Below are positions 37,555 through 48,744 of a stretch of 64,000 nucleotides of DNA, piece after piece. The stretch's first letter is position 1, and every line of letters begins with the position of its first letter. A program made the translations under genes and the position numbers. Below the pieces are notes generated by a model, which made no database searches, was not told the DNA's origin, and worked only from the letters and a program-made list of their open reading frames with translations. Location of the stretch: NCBI RefSeq assembly GCF_032854445.1, contig NC_088302.1:46722521-46786520 (forward strand), written 5' to 3'. The DNA comes from Liolophura sinensis. Taxonomy: Eukaryota; Mollusca; Polyplacophora; Chitonida; Chitonidae.

Positions 37555-39002
37555 ATTTCAGGACATAACCGATGATATTCCAACATCTGATTAAAACCTA
37601 TGCCACAGATTTTTGGCTCAAAATCTATTCTCGCTATTCAAATCTAATTTTCAGTATTTACCGTACATATATGTAGATCAAATTACCGCCTTCCAGTCAA
37701 TACAAGAATCTTGCCTACACTACTTACAATGGTTAGTGTTATCGAGTTGGAAATGTTTCTGAAGTTTGAAAAAAAACTTATGTGACCCGCTTTGTAAAGT
37801 TTAAGTACTTTAGGAATCATTTTTAAACGGAAACACCTATCCAGGTGAAGCTGATATTTTGTGAAAGGTAACCCTTTGAGCTTTTCTAAAATACCAGCAA
37901 CGTGCGCTGGTCGATTGTTTTTGCCAAAAATCTCATATACATGTACAAGTACTCAAAAAACAGAAAGCACACAAGAGACTAAACGTAAGCATGGCTACTT
38001 TAATACCAGGTTGGTGTCCGTCAAAATGTCCACACTTTTCTGTGTCGAAAATGGCGATGGAATTGTTAACGATGCCTGCTATTTATACACATTCCATTTT
38101 CTGCTAAACCCACACAGTAATAAAGTTGATGTATTTATCGTAAATTTAACCACCAGACAAAATAAGGCCCTAATACTGAGCCTCCAACCATTAACCTTAT
38201 CAGCGAAACTAAAGATCGATACAATCAATTTTGCAATGTCTTACTTGAGCTCTTCTGTTATACGATTTCAACAAATTCAGAAAATCCGTGGGACAGACAG
38301 TACAATTCTTGAACAGTTGGGAGAAATGAATATAGCATATTTTTGGCAATACATACACACTTGTACAGACAAACTTGCTTATTCAGGAGAGGGACAGATG
38401 TAACTGAGAGGAGTTCGTGAGTCTTACATCTACATATAAATACTGGTTTGACATACAGTACCAGATCTCATCATAGTGATACCAGACGTTAAGCTGACTG
38501 TAATCAGTCTGATCCCCTTAGAGCAAACCGAGTACCAACAGATGGTTAATTCCACTGAGTAGTTACATTACAGTGATAACAGTCTCTAAACGTACGTAAA
38601 ACGATAAGGCAGCAACTTTTTAAAGTTTACTTTCCACTGGAGACTACTTAGTAGATTGCCTAAAAACGGCATTTTGATCTGTTTTCTTGATTTCTCACCA
38701 CCAAATGAAAACTTTAATCTTAAATGCAGGCCATTCATTTCTACAGTCGATGTAGTCTGTTTTTCACCCAACTGAGCAGAGTTTTGCAGACACGGCTGAT
38801 TAACCAATGCTTCTCAACATTACATTTAGAGAAGGAGTGAAAGAGTCTGGAGAACACTGCTCACAATTTCATGTGAGGTGAATGGATACACGAAGTGAGG
38901 GAGCAGTCCGGTAGAGACAATTCACTAAAAACAAAATTCAGGATTTGCTGTTGCCTCCTTTAAAACCTTTGCTAGAAATCTGTGCATAGCTGGCTGGTAT
39001 CC

Positions 39003-42000
39003 TTAGTTCTCTTCCATGTTATCATCGTCATGCTCTTCAATGACTTGGACCATCTTCTTCTCCAGCTTTCTCTGTCCAGCTACAAGCAAAAACACAGTCA
39101 ACATTAACACATGCACAAAGTACGATGACATCGCTCATCCGCCTTGTACCGCATCAAGTACAAACACAGTCAATGTTTACACATGCACCAAGTGTGCTGA
39201 CATCATTCATACGCCTTGTACCGCATCAAGTACAAACACAGTCAATGTTTACACATGCACCAAGTGTGCTGACATCGTTCATACGCCTTGTACCGCATCA
39301 AGTACAAACACAGTCAATGTTTACACATGCACCAAGTGTGCCGACATCATTCGTACGACTTGTCTCACAACAAGCAAAAACACTGTCAATGTTAACACGT
39401 GCACCAAGTGTGCTGACATCATTCGTACGACTTGTCCCACAACAAGCAAAAACACTGTCAATGTTTACACATGCACCAAGTGTGCTGACATCGTTCATAC
39501 GACTTGTACCGCATCAAGAACAAACACTGTCAATGTAAACACATGCACAAAGTGTGCTGACATCATTCGTACGACTTGTCTCACAACAAGCAAAAACACT
39601 GTCAATGTTAACACATGCACAAAGTGTGCTGACATCATTCGTACGACTTGTCCCACAACAAGCAAAAACACTGTCAATGTTAACACATGCAGCAAAGTGT
39701 GCTGACATCATTCGTACGACTTGTCTCACAACAAGCAAAAACACTGTCAATGTTTACACATGCACCAAGTGTGCTGACATCATTCATACGTCTTGTCCCG
39801 CAACAAGCAAAAACACTGTCAATGTTAACACATGCACAAAGTGTGCTGACATCATTCATATGCCTTGTCCCACAACAAGCAAAAACACTGTCAATGTTTA
39901 CACATGCAGCAAAGTGTGCGGACATCATTCGTACGCCTTGTCCCACAACAAGCAAAAACACTGTCAATGTTTACACATGCACCAAGTGTGCTGACATCGT
40001 TCACACGCCTTGTCCCTCAACAAGCAAATACACTGTCAATGTTAACACATGCACCAAGTGTGCTGACATCGTTCATATGCTTTGTCCCGCAACAAGTAAA
40101 AACACAGTCAATGTTAACACATGCACCAAGTGTGCTGACATCGTTCATACGCCTTGTCCCGCAACAAGTAAAAACACAGTCAATGTTAACACATGCACCA
40201 AGTGTGCTGACATCGTTTATACGCCTTGTCCCTCAACAAGCAAATACACTGTCAATGTTACCACATGCACCAAGTGTGCTGACATCGTTCACACGCCTTG
40301 TCCCTCAACAAGCAAATACACTGTCAATGTTACCACATGCACAAAGTGTGCTGACATCGTTCACACGCCTTGTCCCACAACAAGCAAAAACACTGTCAAT
40401 GTTAACACATGCACCAAGTGTGCTGACATCGTTTATGCGCCTTGTCCCTCAACAAGCAAATACACTGTCAATGTTAACACATGCACCAAGTGTGCTGACA
40501 TCGTTCACACGCCTTGTCCCGCAACAAGTACAAACACTGTCAATGTTAACACATGCACAAGGTGTGCTGACATCATTCATACGTCTTGTCCCACAACAAG
40601 CAAAAACACTGTCAATGTTAACACATGCACCAAATGTGCTGACATCGTTTATACGCCTTGTCCCACAACAAGCAAAAAAACTGTCAATGTTAACACATGC
40701 ACCAAGTGTGCTGACATCTTTCACACGCCTTGTCCCACAACAAGCAAAAACACTGTCAATGTTAACACATGCACCAAGTGTGCTGACATCATTCATACGT
40801 CTTGTCCCGCAACAAGCAAAAACACAGTCAATGTTAACACATGCACCAAGTGTGCTGACATTGTTCATAAGCCTTTTCCCACAACAAGCAAAAACATTGT
40901 CAATGTTAACACATGCACATAGTGTGCTGACATTGTTCATACGCCTTCTCCCGCAACAAGCAAAAACACAGTCGACATTAACACATCCACATCAACATCG
41001 TTCATATGCCTTGTCCAGCAATAAATAAAAATACAGCTGCATATCCTACATACCAAATCAACTGAATACAAGCTAACACACAGCCAATGTTCACGTGTGA
41101 AGTGTGCTCAAAAAGATCATAAGCCTACCACTACCAGCAAACACATGGCCAATGTTAACACAAAATATTTATAAAGGTAACTATAATGAATTTGTAGCAA
41201 TCTTACCTGCTGGTGATTTGATGAGATGAATATTTTTCTCAACCTCCTTGATATCGGCTTCTTTTCGTAACTGTTTGCCTTTCTTTAACCTACAAGTGTA
41301 GACAGAGATCAAAACACCTCTTATTTGGCATGATTCTCGTTAAAGTGCTTAGAATGTACCGAAGTCTCAATGCAGCTTAAACAAGGCAATGGGAAGCTGA
41401 TGTTCTCCCAAAACAGTTCTTTACACGATTATTTCAAGTAACATACTTTTTCACTCATAAGAAAAACACACATTTTGTACAATCTCTACTCATTCATAGT
41501 GCATTTTTGTTAGCTAGCAGTTAAGAAGTCACAGTTTAGGTCACAGTGTTAGGTATGATATATGCAGTACATATCTATTTATCAATCTATGTGAATGGAC
41601 TTTTACATCATATTCAAGAATATTTCACTTATACGACTGCGGCCAGCTTTATCATGGGAAGAACTGAGCAGAGCCCACAAGATGCCCATGACCATCTGCA
41701 GGTTAATGCCAGACCTTTCCACATATGGCCAGAGGGGGAGCCAGCTAACATAAGCTGGACTCGCAGCCATTGCCCAGGTGAGAGGCTCCTGGGCCTTTGT
41801 GCCGCATATGTAATAGACAGGTAGATCAAGGGAACAACTGCTGAACCTTCAAACAATGAGGCACTCTTATTTTACGAACCTGTTAATAATGTACTGGTTC
41901 TGTCTTCTGACTCGTATTTCCTCTATTCTCTTCATTGCAGTAACTAACAACAACAAAAAATACAAAACTTAAAAAAAAAAATCACATTAGAAAATATTCA

Positions 42001-45000
42001 TATTTTGCAGCAAAACAGAAAGTATGTTATGAATTCACATTAAATTTTATTTTGTAGTAAAGTGATTCAACACAGCAAATACAGCTGTTCAGAGAAATGG
42101 GTCTGTTCCACAAAACACTTTATGTAATCAATTAATGTACTCCTGTACTTTGCTGAAATATCCATGGATCCTCTTTTCTTTTAACAACATTTCCTAAAGT
42201 ATTAAGAACAAATTTTAAATTTATAACTGAACAAACCCATATATTGCAAAATTTAATATGCATTCTCAAGCCACCTGTATTCTTCCATAGTTCTCTGTTA
42301 TATTTCACTGGTACATGTCTTCGTTTCTCAAATTCAAATGAGGGGTCCACAGCGAGGTCTTTGCCAGCAGCCTTTCTGAAAGCCTTGGTCCACCTGGTTT
42401 TCCTGGGATTCCGCTTCTTCTTGAATGCTTTATGACATTTTGATCTGCAGAACCTGAAAATCTGCACACAAACACAATATACAGTTTGTCAGTTACTCAT
42501 TAAGTCAACAATATTGTGATAAAGTACTTAGCTAATCTTTCATCAATTATATAGGTCTAAGCATTGAGTGAGTGAGTGCTTGGGGTTTAACGTCGTACTC
42601 AACAATTTTTCAGTCATATGATGACGAAGGAATCATTAGGGTGCATGTACGTGTAATGTGCCTCCTTGTTGCAGGACGGATTTCCACCGCTCTTTTATTT
42701 AGTGCTGCTCCACCGAGACGACTTACCGAAGGCAAGTAAGCCGCCCCACCCAAGCCATTATACTGATACCAGTCAACCAGTCATTGCACTATCCCCTTCA
42801 TGCTGAACGCCAAGCGAGGAAGTTACAACTTACTCTTTAGGTCTTAGGCGTAACTCGATCAAGGATTGATCCTGGATCTACCGGTCCCGAAGCGGACGCT
42901 CTACCAACTGTGCTATCCAGGCCGGTCATAAGCACTGAAAAAAGTGTCCTACTTCTGTATGCATCATAGTTACATTGGCGCGTCACATTACACGTCTCTC
43001 CAGACCTAACTCAATCCACCAATGGTCTATATATTAGTGAACGAAGAACACCCACTTAGAGGAAACACCCATTAACATCCCATATTAAAATTGACACCAG
43101 CCACTATATTGGATGACTAACATACAGAATGCTGGCTATACCAAGTGTCTATGTATTAATCGCTGAAAAGTACCTATTTGCTGCAAACACTCACTGACAT
43201 CACGTATTTAGCAACTGGTATGTATAGTTGCAAAATAGTACCCCTTGCCATCAAATACCCATTTAACATTACCAATTGTCTACGAGAGCTATTCAGCAAC
43301 TAATACCAAATGAAGTGACGCTGAAGACAGAGCAGAGCAAAGATAGGCCTGTGGGCATCGTGTAAGGTTACTTCATTTACCCGTCATCAGCAAGGTAAAT
43401 ATGGCCATCAAACTTCTGGTTTTTATGATGGCTGCCATGTTGAAAGCATGAAGGTGAAAGTACCAAAAAGAGTCAACTCTTCCAGATTCTAAAATGTTTT
43501 TGGATTGAACGCTTCCGATTTTCACTGCATTATGACCTGCAATCACCATTTATCTTTTGAATGGTGTTTTCTTCCTCTGGGACTCCTCGCCGTAGTTGGC
43601 GTAAGACAGTCTCCAAGAAATCAAACATAAATCAGCCATTGGCTAATGCTGAATGCTAGTTTCAGCGGACTTTTCAGAGGAAACACTGATGTTTTTTCGA
43701 ATGAAAAGGGTTCTCGTGACACTTGTCAGATACTTTACTCAATACTTATTATTCACAAGCACTAATATGCCTCTTTTCAATTCTCTTTTTCTTTTTTTTT
43801 CTTTTTTTGTACTGAGATAAAAACAGCATCAGCTGTATGTTCACAACATAATTATTGTATCACTATTGCAGATACAAGGAAACAGCTATTGGAAAGAAAT
43901 ACACAGACTTTGTACATGGCCTACTTCCCATACGACACACCCCCATAACCTTATGGTTTCAGGCCGTCAAAGGACATCCGTTTTTCTGATATATGTGGTC
44001 ACTGACACAATCATTGTTAGCTAATGAGCACTCCGTACAAGATGAAAGCTTTCACAAAGGCTACAAATTTTAGGTGTGTCTTCATTACTATTCATGATAA
44101 ACCGCAAAGTAAGACGTTGACCACTGAACACTAAATTACAATATATTCATAGAGAAGTTGACGTTATTTTTTGTGAGAAATTCACGGTCAAACAGCTCTG
44201 TGCATGAATCGGAGATAAAGTCTCTCATGCATATTCTTCATGGAAAAGATATTTTATGTATAAGTTACTGTTGAAGACAGAAACAGTGAAGACTCTCTGC
44301 TTCACGGCACTGCAGAGTATGGTAGTGTTAGCCCAGTAGTCTCAGACCTCCATGCAGAGCCCATCCTCAGAATCCCTAACTCATGCTAAAAAATTACACT
44401 CAACCAGCACTGGCAATCCCTCTTCTAACATACATGTAACCTTGTGGTTCAAACTTTTCAAATGAGTCAACGATTTCTGATATGAAACCATAAAAACAAT
44501 CTTTTTCGGCTAGGTGTTATAAGTTTCGTTTCCACCGGTCAGTGTGGATTAACAGTCTCCAGATCCCCCGTACAGAGGGTTGCAGGGAGTTTCAGCAGAG
44601 TTTAGTAGACTGTAAGGCTACGGCCTCTGTTTTGCGAGAGTACAGTTAGCCTATGTAGGCCAATGTATATGGGGGCCGACACGCTTCGTATGGTCTTAGG
44701 CTTTTGCTTATTTCATATTACATAATGCGCTGACCAGTCCATTGTAGCGCCCATATCTGTGGTAAGCCAAACAGCATATCTGCTGTAAGTTCTAGTCACA
44801 AAATTCAGACTACTTCAACAACTGTCACCGTTTTTCGATCAATGCGGCGTATGGTTATTGAGGCACCATATTTCGAGACACAGCCAGCTATCGTGTACCT
44901 CCTTCAACTGTTCTTGTCCGCTTACAACTACCAGATAACGACGAATTTCGATTTTATGCTAACCTTACCTTGCAATCATTTCTTACGAATTGAATTCCAT

Positions 45001-45049
45001 GACCTGGATAAACTGTTGAGGAACAAAAATAACACTTTTCTAAGCGCAT
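39003..45049 (-). CDS. RSL24D1: RSL24D1 / RLP24, 60S ribosome biogenesis protein
   Basis: This is a nucleolar L24e-family protein that occupies the eL24 site of pre-60S particles. Five exons: 44969-45049 ([20 protein letters not shown]), 42275-42461 ([37 protein letters not shown]), 41880-41943 ([13 protein letters not shown]), 41207-41289 ([20 protein letters not shown]) and 39003-39079 ([16 protein letters not shown], ending EEN and TAA). All junctions are GT-AG and in phase. The total is 163 aa, the same length as the human protein. The CxxC and CRSKCH zinc-ribbon cysteines are intact. Intron 1 contains a full SINE-B (42563-42927). Intron 4 is almost entirely a 72-bp tandem array that begins at the last exon's acceptor. 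I see nothing unusual in the coding sequence. Confidence 0.97.
39062..41030. repeat. 72-bp tandem array (about 27 copies) from the RSL24D1 last-exon acceptor
   Basis: Units read caacaagcaaaaacactgtc, aatgttaacacatgcaccaa, gtgtgctgacatcattcata, cgccttgtccc. The first unit overlaps the acceptor (ctgtccagctacaagcaaaa at 39072). Because 72 is a multiple of 3, several frames stay open for hundreds of codons. It occupies about nine tenths of intron 4 (39080-41206). Confidence 0.95.
41590..41806 (-). mobile_element. SINE-A, old copy
   Basis: The core (tatttcacttatacgactgc) and the region up to gcccaggtgagaggctcctg are recognisable but diverged. RSL24D1 intron 3. Confidence 0.7.
42563..42927 (-). 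mobile_element. SINE-B, full-length copy
   Basis: This is the most complete copy. Read on the minus strand it starts ccggcctggatagcacagtt (tRNA head), continues ccgcttcgggaccggtagat and ends in the cccaagcactcactcactc tail. It lies in RSL24D1 intron 1. Confidence 0.9.
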
Positions 45050-46274
45050 GGTTGTATTTTGTGTCCTCGATTACACCATGCTGTCGGAAAGGAAGACCAA
45101 CGTGTACCACTGTTGACTGGATAAAATTGTGAATGAGTTACTTCCCTTCGTCAAGCCCGTTTAAAGTGTATCTCTAATCTGGAACTAGTGCTATATTACT
45201 CCCAGCTCTTATGTTATCAACTCTGAAAAATTAAACCATCATTGACATTTAACCTGTATATAAATGCGCTTAATTCATTAAATAATTTTATATTTATCTC
45301 TTAAGGATGACCTGGTAAAAAAGGCAAAAAGAAAAATGATCACCTAGGCCTACAGGAAGCAAGTCTTGTTAGCGAAAGTCAATCTGCATTGAAAATAAAA
45401 ACTGAATTGAAATAAAGTGTAGGCATTTTCATTTGAGTAGTAATAGACAGTGATGGGCTACTAATTTTCTGCCTCAAAACTTAAAATTTACTTCTGAACG
45501 TGTATAAAAATGCACACAAATAGTAATTTAAAAAAAAGATGTGCCGATACAATTTTTGTTATTTAAAACGGATACGGCGAGAGTGATATTGGGGGCCAGC
45601 GGTAGTCAAAACTGCAGTCTTACGTAATTTTAAAAGCCTGTGAGCAGAAACTAATTTACTTGTAGGCCTTTTGGAAATGTCGCGTGTTGGCATATTGGAA
45701 ATGTCGACACAAAGCAGTAGGCCTACACCATGTAAATTAAATATAGTTTTACAGGTTTCTGTGTCGGCATTTAAAAATCTTGTAAACATTTCCTTTGTAA
45801 TCCTTGAAGATAGGCCTTTTGTGAAGTTCACAAATACCGCTACGTATTTCAAAGCAGGCCTACAAAGGCACTCTCTGTACACTACGAGCTTGTGGCCAGG
45901 TCTAAGTGTATTTATTAAGAACATTATCCTGTGTGTAACTAGGCCTATATATTATCAAGCCTGTAGCTCTACACGTTTTTGTAACAAACTTAATTCGATA
46001 CTACACTCAAGACAAACCCGTAGGCTATTCAGACCAACTGTTCAGAGTACCGATATAGAATATAACACGGGCTGTCTTGTAGTTTTATGAGGTGTAGTAG
46101 CCACCGCAGTATATAAGCCGAGTTTGTGAGTTCTAGTTTTTTTACCTTTTAATTGCCTTCAGTTTTGTATTGTATACGTACTTATGTAGGCGTCTACGTG
46201 TGTGCGCGTGTGTAGGCCTAAATATGTATGTTTGCGTGCATGTATGTACGTATGTATCTGTGTATGTATGTGTG

Positions 46275-46645
46275 TATGTATGTATTTGCTTCGCTTTTTA
46301 CGTCGTATTTAACAATTTTTCAGTCCTATGACGTTGAGGATTCATTAGGTGTGTGTTCATACATGTTTGCTATGTCGTCTTGTTGCAGGATGAGTTCATA
46401 CTGCAAAAGAGCTGTCGCCACTGATTCAGTACCACACCGAAGACATCAGACATATGACACACCATCGATGAAGTCACACTAAACTGACACTGGGTCAATC
46501 AGCCCTGTTTCCTGGCTCTAACCTCTCAGTACTGAGCGCGAAGCGAGGAAGCAACAAGTACAATTTTCAAAGCCTTTGGCATGAAACCACAAACGTTTGA
46601 TCTCAGGTCTCCCGACTTCCACGGCATGTGAACGCTCAAACCATT
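46275..46645 (-). mobile_element. SINE-C copy
   Basis: Plus-strand text acgtcgtatttaacaatttt, cctatgacgttgaggattca and agcgcgaagcgaggaagcaa matches, in reverse, the copy at 57300-57605. The inferred head near gaacgctcaaaccattagtt is tRNA-like. Confidence 0.6.
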
Positions 46646-46829
46646 AGTTCAGTTCTCCATTATCGTCATAGTTCAACATAGCAAATTGAATATGACAAAA
46701 ACACGGGTATCATGGGCCTAAGATGTCTTCAAATACAACGAATTCAGTACAAGACGAACCGCCTGCTAAATACAAAATGAATACAATTCTGTTGGTTTGT
46801 CATCACACATGCATGGAGGTAGGCCCTCC

Positions 46830-47035
46830 TGTAGGTTTTGTTCAAATAACCAGAAAATAGTGCTTGAAAATGCAAAGATCATATCAGCCAAAAAGCATGA
46901 GCGCGGGCCAAACCCCTGCCCCTCTCCAATGGTGGTACATTACGGACATCCTGACGAAATGCAGCATCCGAGCTGTGGTGAACTGGATTCGAACACGTTA
47001 CCTGACTGTCCAATGCTTAGAGGCCTGAAGTGAGG
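46830..47035 (-). mobile_element. tRNA-like element, probable SINE fragment
   Basis: The minus strand contains acgtgttcgaatccagttca preceded by attggacagtcaggta, resembling the T-arm/B box of a SINE head. The tail is unclear. Confidence 0.3.
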
Positions 47036-48404
47036 TTTAGTACAGGCTGCTCAGTCAGTCAACATAGTCAAACTGTACAGCATGTGCACTTGATACTGTA
47101 GTTCGTGAGAAAACGCCCTAGTAGTATCGGTCTGTACACACACTGACCATTGTAAGATACTATAGTAGGCAGGAAAAGCACTGCGCACTGATTAGGCGTA
47201 CTACAATTGCATTTGGAAAACGATCTGTTCGTTCACATCCAATGCCAATATTGGTTTCCTTGTACACTTAGGCTCTAGGGAAATGCTATATACTTATAAA
47301 AAAAGGTAGAGGCCTATGTCCATCTTCTAGATTAGAGACAGATTATCAGTCCGTCTGTCAAGGGAAAGAATACGAGTCCGGTTTCACAAATTGTGCCTAA
47401 GATATTCGACTGCAAATTTGCAAATAAGAATCTTCGGAAATCGCCAATCTTTGGAGTTTCCCCATATGAGGTCAGTCACACGATATGCAGTGTAACGTGT
47501 ACAAAGACGTAGGAAAAACTCAACGAAAATACTCAATTACAGCTTCCACTGCAATCCCTTTTATTTATAAATGAACTCGTTTAAATATCATCGAAGATAC
47601 ATTATTTTAAGACACAAAAGTTCAAGGCCCAATTGTTTGAAAATGCATTTGTGAATACTGGTATGGAGCCATGTTTTATGTTTAAGATTTTAGCCAACTT
47701 CAGCAGTCAATACAGTTGTCCTAAGTTAAACAATACCAGCAGCAGATTAAGTTCATATTTAAGTGCATGTATAATGTTAGGAATTATTTTTTGGCTAAGT
47801 ACAAAATTAAGATTTCCCTTAAAGTGAAATCTGGTATTAAGGTCTTAAAACAGTTTTGAATAACCAGGCCCTGATTCACACTAAAGATGCCTCAATTCAT
47901 GGAATGCAGCCATATGAATAAATGTAAGACAAGCACTTTAATACGATCGAAGATCAAATTTTATGACTATTCACACACTGCAACTCGATTGTATTTCCCA
48001 TGCTGCTAAACCAAAATGTACCACAAATGGTACAGTGCATCTGAGAAACAGTCTTGACAATTGCCATAATATTAGAAAATGGCAAAAGACTTTAAACCAT
48101 AACAAAAGAACAATATACACTTACTGTAATCCTTCAACCTTCTTGAAAGTTTCCATGGTGTTTATTCAAGAATGTTCTGAAGGCATTATTGTGTGTTGAT
48201 TGATAAAGCCATACTTTTTGTTAAGCACTGAAACTGGTCAATCCAACCAATGTAGCTCTGTCTCCAACATCCAACTGAAAATGTGCATAAATTGCACTGA
48301 AAGTAGCTCTTTTATGTATGAAAGGGTTGAGGAATTAGGGAAATAGATTGCTCCACATTTAAACAAAAACTGCCGCAAGACCTTTGTGTTTCCTGGTTTG
48401 AACA

Positions 48405-48492
48405 CGTCCTTGCCAAGATACGGCTAAAATATTGCTGAAGTGGCGTCAAGCCATAATCATTCATTCATTCATTCATTCCTTCATTCATTCTG
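48405..48492 (+). mobile_element. SINE-D 3' end fragment with (CATT)n tail
   Basis: gatacggctaaaatattgct, gtggcgtcaagccataatca and nine or so attc units. Downstream of MAIP1. Confidence 0.6.
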
Positions 48493-48744
48493 CAAGACCT
48501 GTGTGAAAAAGATTTATTGTCAGATTTAACTACCCATTTCGCACAAGTTACAGACAAAAATCAACATTCACACTTGTGAGTGTCAGTAATATAGTTTTAT
48601 GGATATTTTCTGTACAAAAGTTACCCAAACTCCATCAACCAGAAGTATTCCTTAGCACCATGTTATGAAAGCAGCATACAGCATATTCATTTTCTAGTTT
48701 TGCTATTCATTTCTTGAACAAATACTATGAGCAAGTCCACAGTA

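Larger units (their letters stand above)
33758..39002. other. intergenic, upstream of TRPM2-like gene and downstream of RSL24D1
   Basis: A 5' untranslated exon and the promoter of the TRPM2-like gene must lie here or beyond, but I cannot place them. It contains SINE-E, SINE-A and a SINE-D end. An A/T-rich stretch at 35100-35290 has imperfect direct and inverted copies of ctaacaacttagtgtcatac. A 180-codon open frame at 37861-38403 has no recognisable feature. Confidence 0.6.
45050..48744. other. intergenic between RSL24D1 and MAIP1
   Basis: The RSL24D1 promoter should be just above 45049; no TATA box stands out. It holds a cluster of aggcct motifs (45664-46220), SINE-C, a tRNA-like fragment and a SINE-D end. 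No gene seen. Confidence 0.6.

Noticed and set aside
37861-38403. 180-codon plus-strand frame
   Set aside because: No recognisable domain, signal, repeat or splice context, and the composition is like surrounding intergenic DNA. It cannot be excluded but is not supported.
39687-40922. 411-codon plus-strand frame with [17 protein letters not shown] repeats
   Set aside because: It is the 72-bp intronic array of RSL24D1. Other frames are equally open, there is no start context, and the array begins at a splice acceptor of the opposite strand.
44842-45132. 96-codon plus-strand frame
   Set aside because: It is antisense to RSL24D1 exon 1, whose reading frame is clearly the real one.
45671-46090. 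139-codon plus-strand frame and 121-codon antisense frame at 45559-45924
   Set aside because: Both overlap each other in a region of repeated aggcct motifs, with no homology I recognise.
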